Positions 51,215 through 60,402 of a DNA stretch of 64,000 nt are shown one piece after another. The notes under the pieces are model-generated. The model had not been told where the DNA came from. It made no database searches and worked only from the letters and a program-made list of their open reading frames with translations. The position numbers and the translations under genes were made by a program. Every line of letters begins with the position of its first letter. Position 1 is the stretch's first letter. The stretch comes from CAZSDU01 sp964429135 (GTDB taxonomy: Bacteria > Bacteroidota > Bacteroidia > Bacteroidales > FEN-979), in contig CAYSAU010000007.1 in assembly GCA_964429135.1 (NCBI GenBank), forward strand, positions 91,397 through 155,396, given 5' to 3'.

Positions 51215-53581
51215 TCAGAACTGGATTCTCCAGGTTCCCATGGGAAAGAATCCCATGTTGAAATAATTTTTGATCTCACCGGTTTTTGGATCGATTCGCT
51301 GAAGGGAAACATTGGTATAGTTCGTGCGGTATTGCAGATCAAGCTGAAAAGATATATTATAGCCCGGAAGGTTACGTTTTATCCCAAATCTGAGCGCGAT
51401 TCGCTTATATTCAGGGAATCGCACATCATAAGCGTGACCCCAATCATAGACAGCTTCGGCATTGTTTATCGTGGCGTCTACATCATAGGGAACGTAAGGA
51501 TTTCCACCGGCCCAGGTAGCTCTCAGGCCAAAAGACATCACTCCCCATTTGCGTTTTCCCATCACCAGTTCATACCCGCCTACTGCATTCATCACGTAGT
51601 TCACATTGAAAGCTGAATTTCTGACTTTCTTGTCATATCCTGAATAGGTTGAATTGAAAAGGGATGAAGTCAGAAGGAAATAATAGTTTTTTTTAAAAAA
51701 TCTTTCGAAAGTGAACTCAATGCCGTAATTATGTCCATTCCCTTGATTGACAAGACTGTCAGCATATCTCCGATCGAGAAAGAACTCATGTCCCTGGTTG
51801 CTTAGGGCATAAGCTGGGATGGATTCTTTGACCGGGATATCATATAAGTATTGGTAATAGATTTCGGTTTTAAACCTGAGGTTTTCAGACAGCATGTAGT
51901 TATACCCCAAGGCAAACTGGCAGCTTCTGGTGAAACCCAAATGGATATTGGTTTGTTGAATATTCCCATCAGTTAAAATAGTTTGCAGGAAATACATCAC
52001 CCTGGGTTGCATCTGACTGAATAGTCCGGCTCCAAAATTTAGGCTATGCTTTTTATTGATGAGATAATCTAATCCAATTCTGGGTTCTATTGCCCAGGCA
52101 TGATTTAGCGATAACCAGGAGCCATACAAGCCAAAAGAAGCAGTAATCCGGTGGGAAGGATGGTAAAGCCATTGGCCAAAAACTCTGAGAAAATGCATCT
52201 TCTCCCTTGAGTTCGTGTTTACGATGAAACTTCCTTTATACATGGAACTGTCGGCAAAATTCATGTCAAAAAAATCATAGTAAATACCGGCATCCACTGT
52301 GTTTTTGGCTGAGAATTTCTTACTGATTTCGGAAATAAATGAATATTTGAACTCCGTTGAACGCTCCCCTGCCCATGGGGAAGGTGTGGTTTTTACATTG
52401 GAGAAGGTATCAATTTTGGTATATATTTTTGATCCGACAGCATAGAGGATATTTTTCCAGCGCAGATCCGGACTGAGGAGAATCTGATGGGAGATGCCGA
52501 TCAAACCCAGGTTGGAGCCGTTAGATAGGTCTTCTCCGTAATCTGGAAAAGTCCATTCGGACTGATCTTTACGGCTGTCGAAAAGTTCAATGAAGCTGAT
52601 GCCTCCAAGCCCGGTAAGGGTAAAAGTACCTGCTTTCTTGGTAGGGATAGTGATTTTAAGGTTCAGGTCCTGGTATTTCGGAACGACACCGAAATTAATG
52701 TTAAACCAGCCCAGGAACTGAAGGGGGGAATAGCGGTAGGAGATCATGTAAGATGCCGGATATTTTTTCGAAAAAGGACCTTCTGTGCCAAATTCCAGTC
52801 CATTCCATCCGATCTGGAACCAATATTCCCGGTGTTCATTATTCCCATTTCTCAAGCGGAGATCAAAGATGCCAGCAAGGGTATTTCCATATTCAGCAGG
52901 GAAAGCGCCTGTAAGGAAGTCGGAATTTGAGAGGAGGTTGTTGTTCAGGACGGTGACTGGTCCGCCGGTTGTTCCGACAGCAGCAAAATGGTTGGGGTTT
53001 GGGATTTCCATGCCATCAAGTCTCCATTGAAGTCCCATGGGTGTATTCCCTCTTACAATAATATCATTACGGTTGTCAATACCTGAAGTGACGCCGGCAA
53101 AATTGGCGGCCATGCGTGCCGGATCATTATAGCTGCCGGGGAAGCGGAATGTTTCATCCACGCTGAAAGAGCGGGTGCTTACCATAGCCATTTTGTTGAT
53201 GGCATCATATTTCCGGTAATCTCCCCTGATTTCCACTTCTCCGGATAGGGTGACTTTTTCGGTTAAACTGAGGCTTATCACGGTTTCCTTTCCACTGCTG
53301 ACCGTCAGGAGATCAGTCAATAAGGGGGTATATCCGACGTAGGAAACCCTTAACTGGTACTGTCCGATCGGAAGGTGTGGAAATTTAAAATGACCCAAAG
53401 TATCGGATATTGTCCCGATCAATGGATCTGATCCGACAATGACCACCGTAGCACCCGGTAAGGGGTACAGGGTTTGCTGATCAAGAATATTGCCTTTAAG
53501 GGAAGAAAAAAGAAGGTTTTGTGCCTGTACAAAAAAGGCGTTTAGTGTCAGTAATGTGGCTATAGATAGCAGCCTAATCAT
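51215..53581 (-). CDS. TonB-dependent receptor with carboxypeptidase-like N-terminus
   Basis: A 788-residue outer-membrane receptor. After a signal peptide, a carboxypeptidase-regulatory-like domain (~28-115: GNILDQQTLYPLPGATVVIV, LPIGQYQLRVSYVGYTPLLT) leads into the plug domain (~120-260: DDPAR-type NDPARMAANFAGVTSGIDNR, NDIIVRGNTPMGLQWRLDGM, EIPNPNHFAAVGTTGG) and a 22-strand barrel ending in MGFFPMGTWRIQF. The C-terminal residue is Phe, as usual. It would import a small hydrophobic or siderophore-like ligand with TonB. No SusD partner is encoded. It overlaps the next gene by 4 bp, so it is part of the cluster. Confidence 0.93.
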   Translation of the reverse strand: MIRLLSIATLLTLNAFFVQAQNLLFSSLKGNILDQQTLYPLPGATVVIVGSDPLIGTISDTLGHFKFPHLPIGQYQLRVSYVGYTPLLTDLLTVSSGKETVISLSLTEKVTLSGEVEIRGDYRKYDAINKMAMVSTRSFSVDETFRFPGSYNDPARMAANFAGVTSGIDNRNDIIVRGNTPMGLQWRLDGMEIPNPNHFAAVGTTGGPVTVLNNNLLSNSDFLTGAFPAEYGNTLAGIFDLRLRNGNNEHREYWFQIGWNGLEFGTEGPFSKKYPASYMISYRYSPLQFLGWFNINFGVVPKYQDLNLKITIPTKKAGTFTLTGLGGISFIELFDSRKDQSEWTFPDYGEDLSNGSNLGLIGISHQILLSPDLRWKNILYAVGSKIYTKIDTFSNVKTTPSPWAGERSTEFKYSFISEISKKFSAKNTVDAGIYYDFFDMNFADSSMYKGSFIVNTNSREKMHFLRVFGQWLYHPSHRITASFGLYGSWLSLNHAWAIEPRIGLDYLINKKHSLNFGAGLFSQMQPRVMYFLQTILTDGNIQQTNIHLGFTRSCQFALGYNYMLSENLRFKTEIYYQYLYDIPVKESIPAYALSNQGHEFFLDRRYADSLVNQGNGHNYGIEFTFERFFKKNYYFLLTSSLFNSTYSGYDKKVRNSAFNVNYVMNAVGGYELVMGKRKWGVMSFGLRATWAGGNPYVPYDVDATINNAEAVYDWGHAYDVRFPEYKRIALRFGIKRNLPGYNISFQLDLQYRTNYTNVSLQRIDPKTGEIKNYFNMGFFPMGTWRIQF

Positions 53582-53964
53582 GCTTGCATCAACGCATCAA
53601 CCTCTTCCCGGCTAAGTCTTTTCCATTGTGGGTTAATAAATTGTTGCCCATCCCATTTAAAATTTACCAGGTCGAAAGTTTCCGCATAGAAGCTGAGTTT
53701 ACTTTGTAGATCTGGAGTGTGTTCAAGGAAGATAAAATTGTCCGGGGATTCTCCAATAGATTTCATGATCCGGGTAGCCAGGGGGGCGCACCACTCTGTT
53801 ACGGGTGTGCCTGGATTCTGGCGGTATATTTCCGTGGCAATTGCAAGTGTTTTTCCGTCTTTTCTGTGAACAATCTTTAATCCGCATTTGGAAGGACTTT
53901 CCCATTGCCCGGGATAGTCAAAGTAGCGGTCCATGTAGGTATTGAATTCGGGATTTGTCTCCAT
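53578..53964 (-). CDS. Small hypothetical protein of the biosynthetic cluster
   Basis: A 128-residue soluble protein without signal peptide. It is rich in aromatic and charged residues (NTYMDRYFDYPGQWESPSKC, KDGKTLAIATEIYRQNPGTP, ATRIMKSIGESPDNFIFLEH, ending VDALMQA). I do not recognise a family. It overlaps the TonB receptor gene by 4 bp and lies 48 bp after the radical SAM gene, which suggests a role in the same pathway. A small cytosolic auxiliary protein or enzyme subunit is possible. Confidence 0.75.
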   Translation of the reverse strand: METNPEFNTYMDRYFDYPGQWESPSKCGLKIVHRKDGKTLAIATEIYRQNPGTPVTEWCAPLATRIMKSIGESPDNFIFLEHTPDLQSKLSFYAETFDLVNFKWDGQQFINPQWKRLSREEVDALMQA

Positions 53965-54012
53965 AGTTCTTTAGTAAAATACTGCCATAATACAGTAATG
54001 GGCTTGATTTTT

Positions 54013-55284
54013 TCAGGCCACTTTACTGACTTTTTTTCCGAAGCTTACGTCTATCAGATCGCGGCGCCTGGACTGGTGGGTTCCGTCAGAAATTTCACGG
54101 GTGATGACTTTACTGATAAGGTTAAACATTTTCATGGTCTGGGGTTCATCTTTATAAAAGGTATCCCAGGCATAGTTGTATAAGGCTGTAAGCCTGTCAG
54201 CCGACATATGTTTGGGGTGATAAACTACTTTTCCGGCATTGTAATGATCCCAGTCGGTGTCGAATATCCGGCCTTGTTTGAGTAGGTCACTATAGGCTTT
54301 GGTATGTGGGAAAGGAGCAAGAACCGTAAATTCGGCAAGGTCAAGGTCGATTTCGAGGAGAAAATCGATCAGTCGTTTGATATCGTCTTCTGTCTGGTTA
54401 TCCAGTCCAAGGAGTATGGTCCCTTCCACGGCAATTCCATAGTCGTGGTACTGTTTGATTCGGTTTTTTATGTAATCGGAAGTGTCGAATACGGCCTGGT
54501 ACACATACCATGCCCCGGCCTGAGCAGCAAGATCAAGCACTTCATCTTTATCTTCAATGGTATGGCTTACCCATTTTTTCTTCAAGGGAATCATGGCTTT
54601 GAAGAGTTCTTTTTCCCATTTTGTATCCAGTGCCAATGAATTGTCGACGATGAACAGACGGTTGTTATCCATCTGGCTGAGTTCTTCCACGACCTTGTCG
54701 ATCGGGCGGGGGCGGAATCCACGGCCGCCAAGATAACGAACGGCACAAGGATAACAATCATAAATACATCCCCTGGAGGCATGGAACAGATCAACCATTC
54801 GGAATCCTTTGTGATAATAAAGGTCTTTATCAAGGATATCCCGCTTTGCCGGACCAATCAGGTTCATGTCAGGCGGATTGTTCATAAAATTATAGATACT
54901 TTTCAGTTCATTCTTATGAAAATCATCAAAAACCATAGATAGTCGGCCTTCCACTTCGCCCAGGAAAACAGCATCGGCATGCAGCATGGTTTCCTCAGCA
55001 TGGAGCATCGTGGATATCCCGCCGAAGATGACCTTTTTCCCCAGTTTGCGGTATTGATCGGCGATGGCCCATCCCCGTTTCACCTGGGTGGTGAGCATCA
55101 TGGAAATGCCTACAAAATCAGGGCTCTCATCGATAACAAGTTCCTGGACATTTTCATCGGTAAAGTCAATCTCTACATTTTCAGGCACTGCTGCCGCCAT
55201 AACCACAGGGCCATGCGGAGGCAGATTAAATATGGTTTGTCCTTCAAGTTTTTCCCAGCGGGGATATATCAATTTAAATTTCAT
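54013..55284 (-). CDS. Radical SAM protein with B12-binding-like N-terminal domain
   Basis: A 423-residue radical SAM enzyme. The N-terminal ~130 residues have a cobalamin-binding-like fold (KLIYPRW, VGISMMLTTQVKRGWAIADQ, KKVIFGGISTMLHAEETMLH, AVFLGEVEGRL), but the canonical DxHxxG is not visible, so B12 binding is uncertain. The [4Fe-4S] motif is Cys-173, Cys-177, Cys-180 in RGCIYDCYPCAV. SAM-binding features follow (LFIVDNSLALDTKWE; EGTILLGLDNQTEDDI). It resembles the B12-binding radical SAM group (methyltransferases and others). It overlaps the C45 gene by 4 bp. Confidence 0.88.
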   Translation of the reverse strand: MKFKLIYPRWEKLEGQTIFNLPPHGPVVMAAAVPENVEIDFTDENVQELVIDESPDFVGISMMLTTQVKRGWAIADQYRKLGKKVIFGGISTMLHAEETMLHADAVFLGEVEGRLSMVFDDFHKNELKSIYNFMNNPPDMNLIGPAKRDILDKDLYYHKGFRMVDLFHASRGCIYDCYPCAVRYLGGRGFRPRPIDKVVEELSQMDNNRLFIVDNSLALDTKWEKELFKAMIPLKKKWVSHTIEDKDEVLDLAAQAGAWYVYQAVFDTSDYIKNRIKQYHDYGIAVEGTILLGLDNQTEDDIKRLIDFLLEIDLDLAEFTVLAPFPHTKAYSDLLKQGRIFDTDWDHYNAGKVVYHPKHMSADRLTALYNYAWDTFYKDEPQTMKMFNLISKVITREISDGTHQSRRRDLIDVSFGKKVSKVA

Positions 55285-56984
55285 GGATTGGATTTGTTTA
55301 ATTCAACAATACATTCTGCCCATGCTTTGATGATCTTGTTTTTTTCCGATTGTTTCGGAATTTCCTTTGACAGGGCAATCCTGTAAAAATTACAGGCATT
55401 ACGCCAGTCTTTCCTTTTCCTGAAATAGTCAGCGGATAGGCTGTAAACTTCAAAAAATTCGGGGTTAGTTTTAACAAAGTCATCAAAAAAAGAGCGCTCC
55501 AATATTATGGAACCAACAGTATTCATCTCCCGGAGTAATTTTTCTTTCATGCTCCGGAAGCTAAGAAAGTCCTGATACTGTTTTGTTTCCAGAAATGCAT
55601 CCCGGGGAATTATCCTGCCGGGTTCTGTCAATTCCAAGTTTTTTTGGAGTCCTGCAAAGTTATGAAAAATTTTATTCAAGTCGTAACACACAAAGGAACC
55701 CAGTTGCCAGGGAGGTGTTGAAACCCAAATCAGACGTTGTTGAGGTTTGAAAATGACAGCATGATGAGCGATCAGCTGGTTAATGGCTTTTTCATTGCCC
55801 ATGCCGATATCCTTTCCGTTGAGGCCTTTCTGATCTCTCAATATTTCAGCTGTTTTTACAATATTTAAAGGGAAATTTGAGGTAAGATCCTGCATGACTC
55901 TGTGATATCGGTAAGCAGAAGCATTATCCTTCATGTTTCCCATGTTCATGGGATCACGGAGGAATTTCTCTGACTGAAAATGGTTGGCACAGAGGATAAA
56001 GCTTGCGGCAGGTTCAAACAGCGATAATCCGAAAGGGGTTTTTTCAATGATGGCGGCTTTGTTCTCATTGCCCGAACCGATCAGAATGGATTCAGATACG
56101 AAAGTCTGTCGCTTTTCAGCAATAGACAGGGCTTCGGGTATCGTTTTAGCATATTGGAGGATTTCACGGGCCAGCAGAGAAATTGGAGTTCGGGCCGAAA
56201 ATGGAATATCTGATTTAGCTGCATTGAGGGTTACTGTAATTCCTTCGAGGTTCATTCCCGAAACGGCCCCGATCATACCCCCCCAGGTGATCATCACAAA
56301 AGGGTACCCATGGTCTGGTTTTTCAAAGAGAACGATTTTGTTTTCAGCGAATGCATCGCCCATATAAAAATCAAAGTTCCTTCCAATGACCAGGGAGGAA
56401 TCTTCGGAAAGTTCATTCCATGCTCCGAAGGAGGTACAGCCCACCAGGCTGAGATCCTGTAAAGCATGTCCGATATCATGGGCGGAATGATAATTCAGCA
56501 TACGCTGGTAATTATTTCCGATGAAGGAAAATTCATTGCTGGCAGAGAGGGAAATCCCGTAAATCTCCAGTTGGTACTCCAATGGGATATAACGGTCGAG
56601 CTTACGGTTGAACCAGTAGATGAAATATTTCAAAAAACGCTGGTAAAAGCGGGAAGGGACGATTTTTTCGATCTGGTCAACGAAGGCCTTTTCCTGTTTA
56701 TAGATCAGTGACTTTGATAATTTACCCCCGATGACACCCCGATCAAAAGGTTTTCCCTCCAGGTACATCTCCCAGAGGCCAGTATTGCTTTTTTTTAACC
56801 AGTTATTCTTACAAAGATAGAAATCGGAATCCAGCGTATCTGTTTTCCATGACTCGACGGTGCGATCGGGGGGTACAGGAGGAAGAATTCTTGTCAGAAA
56901 ATAGAAAGCAATACCTGTGATGATAAGGAATAGTATTATTACACCAAGCGTTTTCAGCAACCGTTTCAATCGCTTGTTACGCAT
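55281..56984 (-). CDS. C45-family Ntn hydrolase/acyltransferase, membrane anchored
   Basis: A 567-residue protein with an N-terminal membrane helix (~10-30). The Ntn core has GKPFDRGVIGGKLSKSLIYK ahead of the self-processing site, and the probable nucleophile Cys-183 in VGCTSFGAWNE, then SLVIGRNFDFYMGD, the pattern of acyl-CoA:6-aminopenicillanate acyltransferase (C45) and choloylglycine-hydrolase-like proteins. Autoproteolysis before Cys-183 is expected. The C-terminal ~100 residues form TPR-like helices. It probably transfers or removes acyl groups at the periplasmic face. It lies 1 bp after the oxidoreductase stop. Confidence 0.87.
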   Translation of the reverse strand: MRNKRLKRLLKTLGVIILFLIITGIAFYFLTRILPPVPPDRTVESWKTDTLDSDFYLCKNNWLKKSNTGLWEMYLEGKPFDRGVIGGKLSKSLIYKQEKAFVDQIEKIVPSRFYQRFLKYFIYWFNRKLDRYIPLEYQLEIYGISLSASNEFSFIGNNYQRMLNYHSAHDIGHALQDLSLVGCTSFGAWNELSEDSSLVIGRNFDFYMGDAFAENKIVLFEKPDHGYPFVMITWGGMIGAVSGMNLEGITVTLNAAKSDIPFSARTPISLLAREILQYAKTIPEALSIAEKRQTFVSESILIGSGNENKAAIIEKTPFGLSLFEPAASFILCANHFQSEKFLRDPMNMGNMKDNASAYRYHRVMQDLTSNFPLNIVKTAEILRDQKGLNGKDIGMGNEKAINQLIAHHAVIFKPQQRLIWVSTPPWQLGSFVCYDLNKIFHNFAGLQKNLELTEPGRIIPRDAFLETKQYQDFLSFRSMKEKLLREMNTVGSIILERSFFDDFVKTNPEFFEVYSLSADYFRKRKDWRNACNFYRIALSKEIPKQSEKNKIIKAWAECIVELNKSNP

Positions 56985-56985
56985 A

Positions 56986-58470
56986 TCAGATCTTACGGAT
57001 TTTATTCATGAGATATTCCAGTCCGAGTATTTCCCCGCAGCATGACAAAGCACCTATGGTGACGCCCAGGGCTCCATGCAATCCTGTATTTTGTCCTGTA
57101 AACAACAGTCCGGGAACTTTTGTTTTTGGCAAAACAGTAGTCAGCAGGGTATTGTTGCAATCTTTGGAAATTCCATACAGGGAGCCCTCAGGTGTACCGG
57201 TATAATCGCGATAGGTAAGGGGAGTTGAAGCCTCTGAAAAGGCAATACAGTTTCTAAACCCCGGAAATTTCTTCTCAACGAGGCTTAACAGCTTTTCTGA
57301 TCGTTCTGATTTAAAAGCCAGGTAATCCTCTCCTCTTTTTCCCATCCCGGTATTTTCCCAGCGTCTGACCTCCTTGAACTGCATATAAGTCAGAATGGTT
57401 ACAGTTCGTGCAAAGGTCTCCTGAGGATCATGCAAAGGGGTGTACATGAGGTAATTTTCAGGCCAGCGTTCATTCACCGATGAATGTGAAGTCCAGACAC
57501 GATGATCAGAGAAATAATGGATATTATGGTTTAGGTAAGGAAAACTTTCGGGTTTCATGACGATATTGAGAATAAAGGAAGAAACGGTATTCCCGAGGTT
57601 CAGAATTCGCTGGCAGTATGACTTTTTAAGCAGTCCCGGGCTCAGCAGGCGGATGGTAGAGCTTGGGTGGATATTGGCAATCAGCATCCCTGAGAAAAAT
57701 ACATCTCCATCGCATGTTTTAACCTGAAATTCATTTTTTTCATGATGAATCCCGGAAACTTCTTTTCGGGTCAGTACCTGTCCCCCGTTGTCGTGAATAC
57801 CCTGAATCAGGAGATCTGCAATTTGCTTACTGCCACCTGCAAGTCTCCATGCACTGGAAATAAAAGAGTGGTTAATCAAGGCAGGAATATACAAGGGAGT
57901 TTTGTGAATATCCCCGGCATAGAGAAAATTGTTTCCTGAAAGCACTCCGGCTAATTTAGTGTTGGATGTCAGGGAATTGAAATAATGGTAAGCATTTTGA
58001 AACCGTAAACTATCTTCAGGGTATAAGCCCGAAAATTCGAGGTTATAAAGGGGATATGATTTACTGATTTTTTGGATATGATCAATAAAGGCAGATATGG
58101 CATGACGGTCATCAGGGAAACTGGGGGTAAGGCATTCAATAAAATGATTGAATCCCTGGGCCAGAGGATATTCTTCTTCACCCAGCACAATGTGGTCAAA
58201 ACCGTCAGTATCCATCTGATGAATGCTTAGTTTTTCGGTAAGGCCTGCATATTTCCAGTACTGGTGAAGGGTTTGCCCGGGGGCCATACTGCCAATGTAA
58301 TGAATGCCGGTATCGAAGTTATGACCATGACGGTTAAAATTCTGGAAATTGCCTCCTGGCTGGGAGTGTTTTTCCAGGATTCCAACAGAGAGTCCTTCTT
58401 TGCTGAGGATATATCCGCATAAGAGGCCGCCCAAACCACTTCCTATGATGGTGACATCAAATTTGCTCAT
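56986..58470 (-). CDS. FAD-dependent oxidoreductase, CrtI/retinol-reductase-like
   Basis: A 494-residue flavoprotein. The FAD-binding start is TIIGSGLGGLLCGYILSKEG with VGILEKHSQPGGN. Further landmarks are HGHNFDTGIHYIGSMAPGQT, LAGGSKQIADLLIQGI, TPLTYRDYTGTPEGSLYG and the closing GLLFTGQNTGLHGALGVTIG. These match phytoene desaturase / carotenoid isomerase / all-trans-retinol 13,14-reductase relatives, which desaturate or saturate polyene or lipid chains. It is the first gene of the biosynthetic cluster, with a -7 element 8 bp upstream. The substrate is not known. Confidence 0.9.
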   Translation of the reverse strand: MSKFDVTIIGSGLGGLLCGYILSKEGLSVGILEKHSQPGGNFQNFNRHGHNFDTGIHYIGSMAPGQTLHQYWKYAGLTEKLSIHQMDTDGFDHIVLGEEEYPLAQGFNHFIECLTPSFPDDRHAISAFIDHIQKISKSYPLYNLEFSGLYPEDSLRFQNAYHYFNSLTSNTKLAGVLSGNNFLYAGDIHKTPLYIPALINHSFISSAWRLAGGSKQIADLLIQGIHDNGGQVLTRKEVSGIHHEKNEFQVKTCDGDVFFSGMLIANIHPSSTIRLLSPGLLKKSYCQRILNLGNTVSSFILNIVMKPESFPYLNHNIHYFSDHRVWTSHSSVNERWPENYLMYTPLHDPQETFARTVTILTYMQFKEVRRWENTGMGKRGEDYLAFKSERSEKLLSLVEKKFPGFRNCIAFSEASTPLTYRDYTGTPEGSLYGISKDCNNTLLTTVLPKTKVPGLLFTGQNTGLHGALGVTIGALSCCGEILGLEYLMNKIRKI

Positions 58471-58477
58471 GGATTTG

Positions 58478-58485
58478 CAAAGGTA
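58478..58485 (-). promoter_or_regulatory. -7 element at the head of the biosynthetic cluster
   Basis: TACCTTTG on the minus strand (perfect TAnnTTTG) ends 7 bp before the ATG at 58470, so the transcript would be leaderless or have a very short leader, as for mutL here. No -33 TTG is seen at standard spacing. Confidence 0.4.
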
Positions 58486-58563
58486 GGAAAATCCTTCGCT
58501 TTTTGTTCGCTTATCGTTCGCTCAAGGTAGAGGATAGGGAAGGGGAAGGGCAGGCGTAAGATT

Positions 58564-58784
58564 TTAATGAAACAGTGACAGTATTAAATTTTCTGAACAG
58601 ATTCGGTGAGGTGACCCGGTACATCGGGTATCTTCGATTCTGACAGCCACCTCGGCCACCTGGAAATCGTCGACTGTCCTGATGCTGATTGTGGATCCTG
58701 ACTGTCCGTTACAGGCGCTCACATCGATTCTCCAAGCATGCCGCTGAGACCATGAGTCACAACGCTGTTTGAAAATTTAGCCAT
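58564..58784 (-). pseudogene. Remnant of a small hypothetical gene with internal deletion
   Basis: Reverse-strand translation from 58784 gives MAKFSNSVVTHGLSGMLGES, then stops. A second frame just downstream reads RIDVSACNGQSGSTISIRTV, then DDFQVAEVAVRIEDT, and ends at 58564. Both blocks match, in order, the start and the C-terminal half of a Bacteroidota hypothetical family whose N-terminus is MAKFNN...GLSGxLG; the ~80 codons between them are missing. It is therefore probably a decayed gene. The family identification is from memory of its motifs and has no name here. Confidence 0.5.
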
Positions 58785-59250
58785 GTTAAAAATGTTTAAT
58801 TGTGAATAATTGATTTAGTTAAATGATCCCTTGCAAGAATAGCCATAAGAAAAAAATAAGCAGCTTAATGCAAAGAACCGGTTAAAGCATTAAGTTTGTA
58901 TAAATGAAAGGATATTGTTATGAAAGCTTGGATTAAGGGTAAAAAATATTTTTTTTATCAGATTACGACAGATAATATTAATATTGTTTAGATTTGTTAG
59001 ACTATTAACCATATAACTACAAAGCACGATTCCCCGGATAGACAGGATCTTAAACGTTTCTTTTAAGTTACGATTTCTCTCCAGTCTATTGATTTCGAAA
59101 GTTAACGAATGTTGAATGGAGGGTGAAAAAAGGGCTAAAAAAGCAGACAAAATGTATACTGAATATCAATAACTTACTTGACAGTAGTCAGTATGCAATG
59201 AAAGCAGATTTTAACTTAATATCAAGTCTTGACAATTTAAATTTCTGAGT
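58785..59250. other. AT-rich non-coding stretch
   Basis: This 466-bp stretch separates the pseudogene from the cassette-like region. It is AT-rich with no convincing gene, RNA or repeat. An 86-codon reverse ORF (58890-59150) has no signal peptide, no ribosome-binding site and a composition typical of random AT-rich sequence. Confidence 0.6.
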
Positions 59251-60369
59251 ATGTGCAACAAATACCCTCTACATAATTTTCTTAAATTATGTGTTTCACT
59301 TGCTTCAATATCCATACTAATAATCACTAGTTCTTGTTATCGTCAGCCTATTGTAAAGAAAGTCACAAAATCCCCAGTATATTCTTTCCTACCCCAAAGC
59401 ATATTGAAAGAAATCGAACCGGGATTTAAAGTTGAAATCAGCAAATGTGACCCTGATGAGTTGAATCGTGAAACATATTTGGCAGCCAGGCGTATTTCAA
59501 GTGAGGATGCAATGGAAACACAGGTTACAATAGAAAGTAATGATTCAAAAAACAAAAAAATCCCCTCACCAACTTATGCAAATGCATTTAGCGATATTGA
59601 TTTTCTGAAAGAAAGAAACATCATTGATGCACGTCTTGCAAGAGAATTAAAATTAAGTTATAATACTGGTTATCCCGCACAAAGTGATATTGGCACTATT
59701 AACGCACCAAAAGTAGTTTCGGAAATTCGCTATCCGACCAGTGATAATCCTTACAAATCAAATAGATTTACAATGTTCCGGATGTTGATGACAAACGAAA
59801 GTAATGAAGTAAGAAAAATGCAGTTATCTAACCTTATTGTTTCAAGTGGACTGGAGCAATTGAATCCATTGTCTATAAAATATTTCGATACTATTTTCTC
59901 TCCAACATCAAACGAATATCAGAATATTCTACGGTTTAATTTCCCAAATGAGCTTCAAATACCATCGGGCAAAAGTGTTTTAAAATTTATTGCATTTCCA
60001 ATAATCAACGAATCTAATCAAGACCTTTCCCTCACAATCAATAAATCAAATCAAACTAGCTCATTCGATTTTAAGAGGGAGACAATATTTGGTGGTGGCA
60101 TTTATAATTATAAATTTTATTCAATTAATCCCAAAACGTTCTTCACGCATCCAGTGATAACAATAATTGTTGAATTTGAAAACAACTTAATTGTCTTAAA
60201 TAATTCAAACCAAATGTATGTTTATGAGAAAGATCTAGAGAAGCCAATAAATATCTATTGTTTTTGTGAAGTTGGCAGAGAATTTGAATTTGGAAAAATT
60301 GAGAATCTCATTTTATCTCAATTTAAAGGAGAGAAGATCAAAATTAAACTCAAGAGTTATACGAATTAA
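59251..60369 (+). CDS. Lipoprotein of unknown function (cassette-like gene 1)
   Basis: A 372-residue protein with a signal peptide ending ILIITSSC, a lipobox, so it is anchored in the outer or inner membrane. The mature part is Asn/Ser/Lys-rich and has RRISSEDAMETQVTIESNDS and a C-terminal region with FEFGKIENLILSQFKGEKIK. I do not recognise a domain. Its codon usage is visibly more AT-rich than the polysaccharide and repair genes, which points to separate ancestry. It is followed 33 bp later by the first 120-bp repeat, and like the next two genes it reads in plus orientation. Confidence 0.8.
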   Translation: MCNKYPLHNFLKLCVSLASISILIITSSCYRQPIVKKVTKSPVYSFLPQSILKEIEPGFKVEISKCDPDELNRETYLAARRISSEDAMETQVTIESNDSKNKKIPSPTYANAFSDIDFLKERNIIDARLARELKLSYNTGYPAQSDIGTINAPKVVSEIRYPTSDNPYKSNRFTMFRMLMTNESNEVRKMQLSNLIVSSGLEQLNPLSIKYFDTIFSPTSNEYQNILRFNFPNELQIPSGKSVLKFIAFPIINESNQDLSLTINKSNQTSSFDFKRETIFGGGIYNYKFYSINPKTFFTHPVITIIVEFENNLIVLNNSNQMYVYEKDLEKPINIYCFCEVGREFEFGKIENLILSQFKGEKIKIKLKSYTN

Positions 60370-60402
60370 AAAGCCTTTAAATAAAATAAACAATGCACCA
60401 CA

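Noticed and set aside
58500..58535. Short direct repeats of TTCGCT
   Set aside because: Three or so copies of a hexamer are too few and too short to call a repeat array or CRISPR.
58890..59150. 86-residue minus-strand ORF in the AT-rich gap
   Set aside because: No Shine-Dalgarno, signal peptide or recognisable motif; AT-rich random-looking composition.
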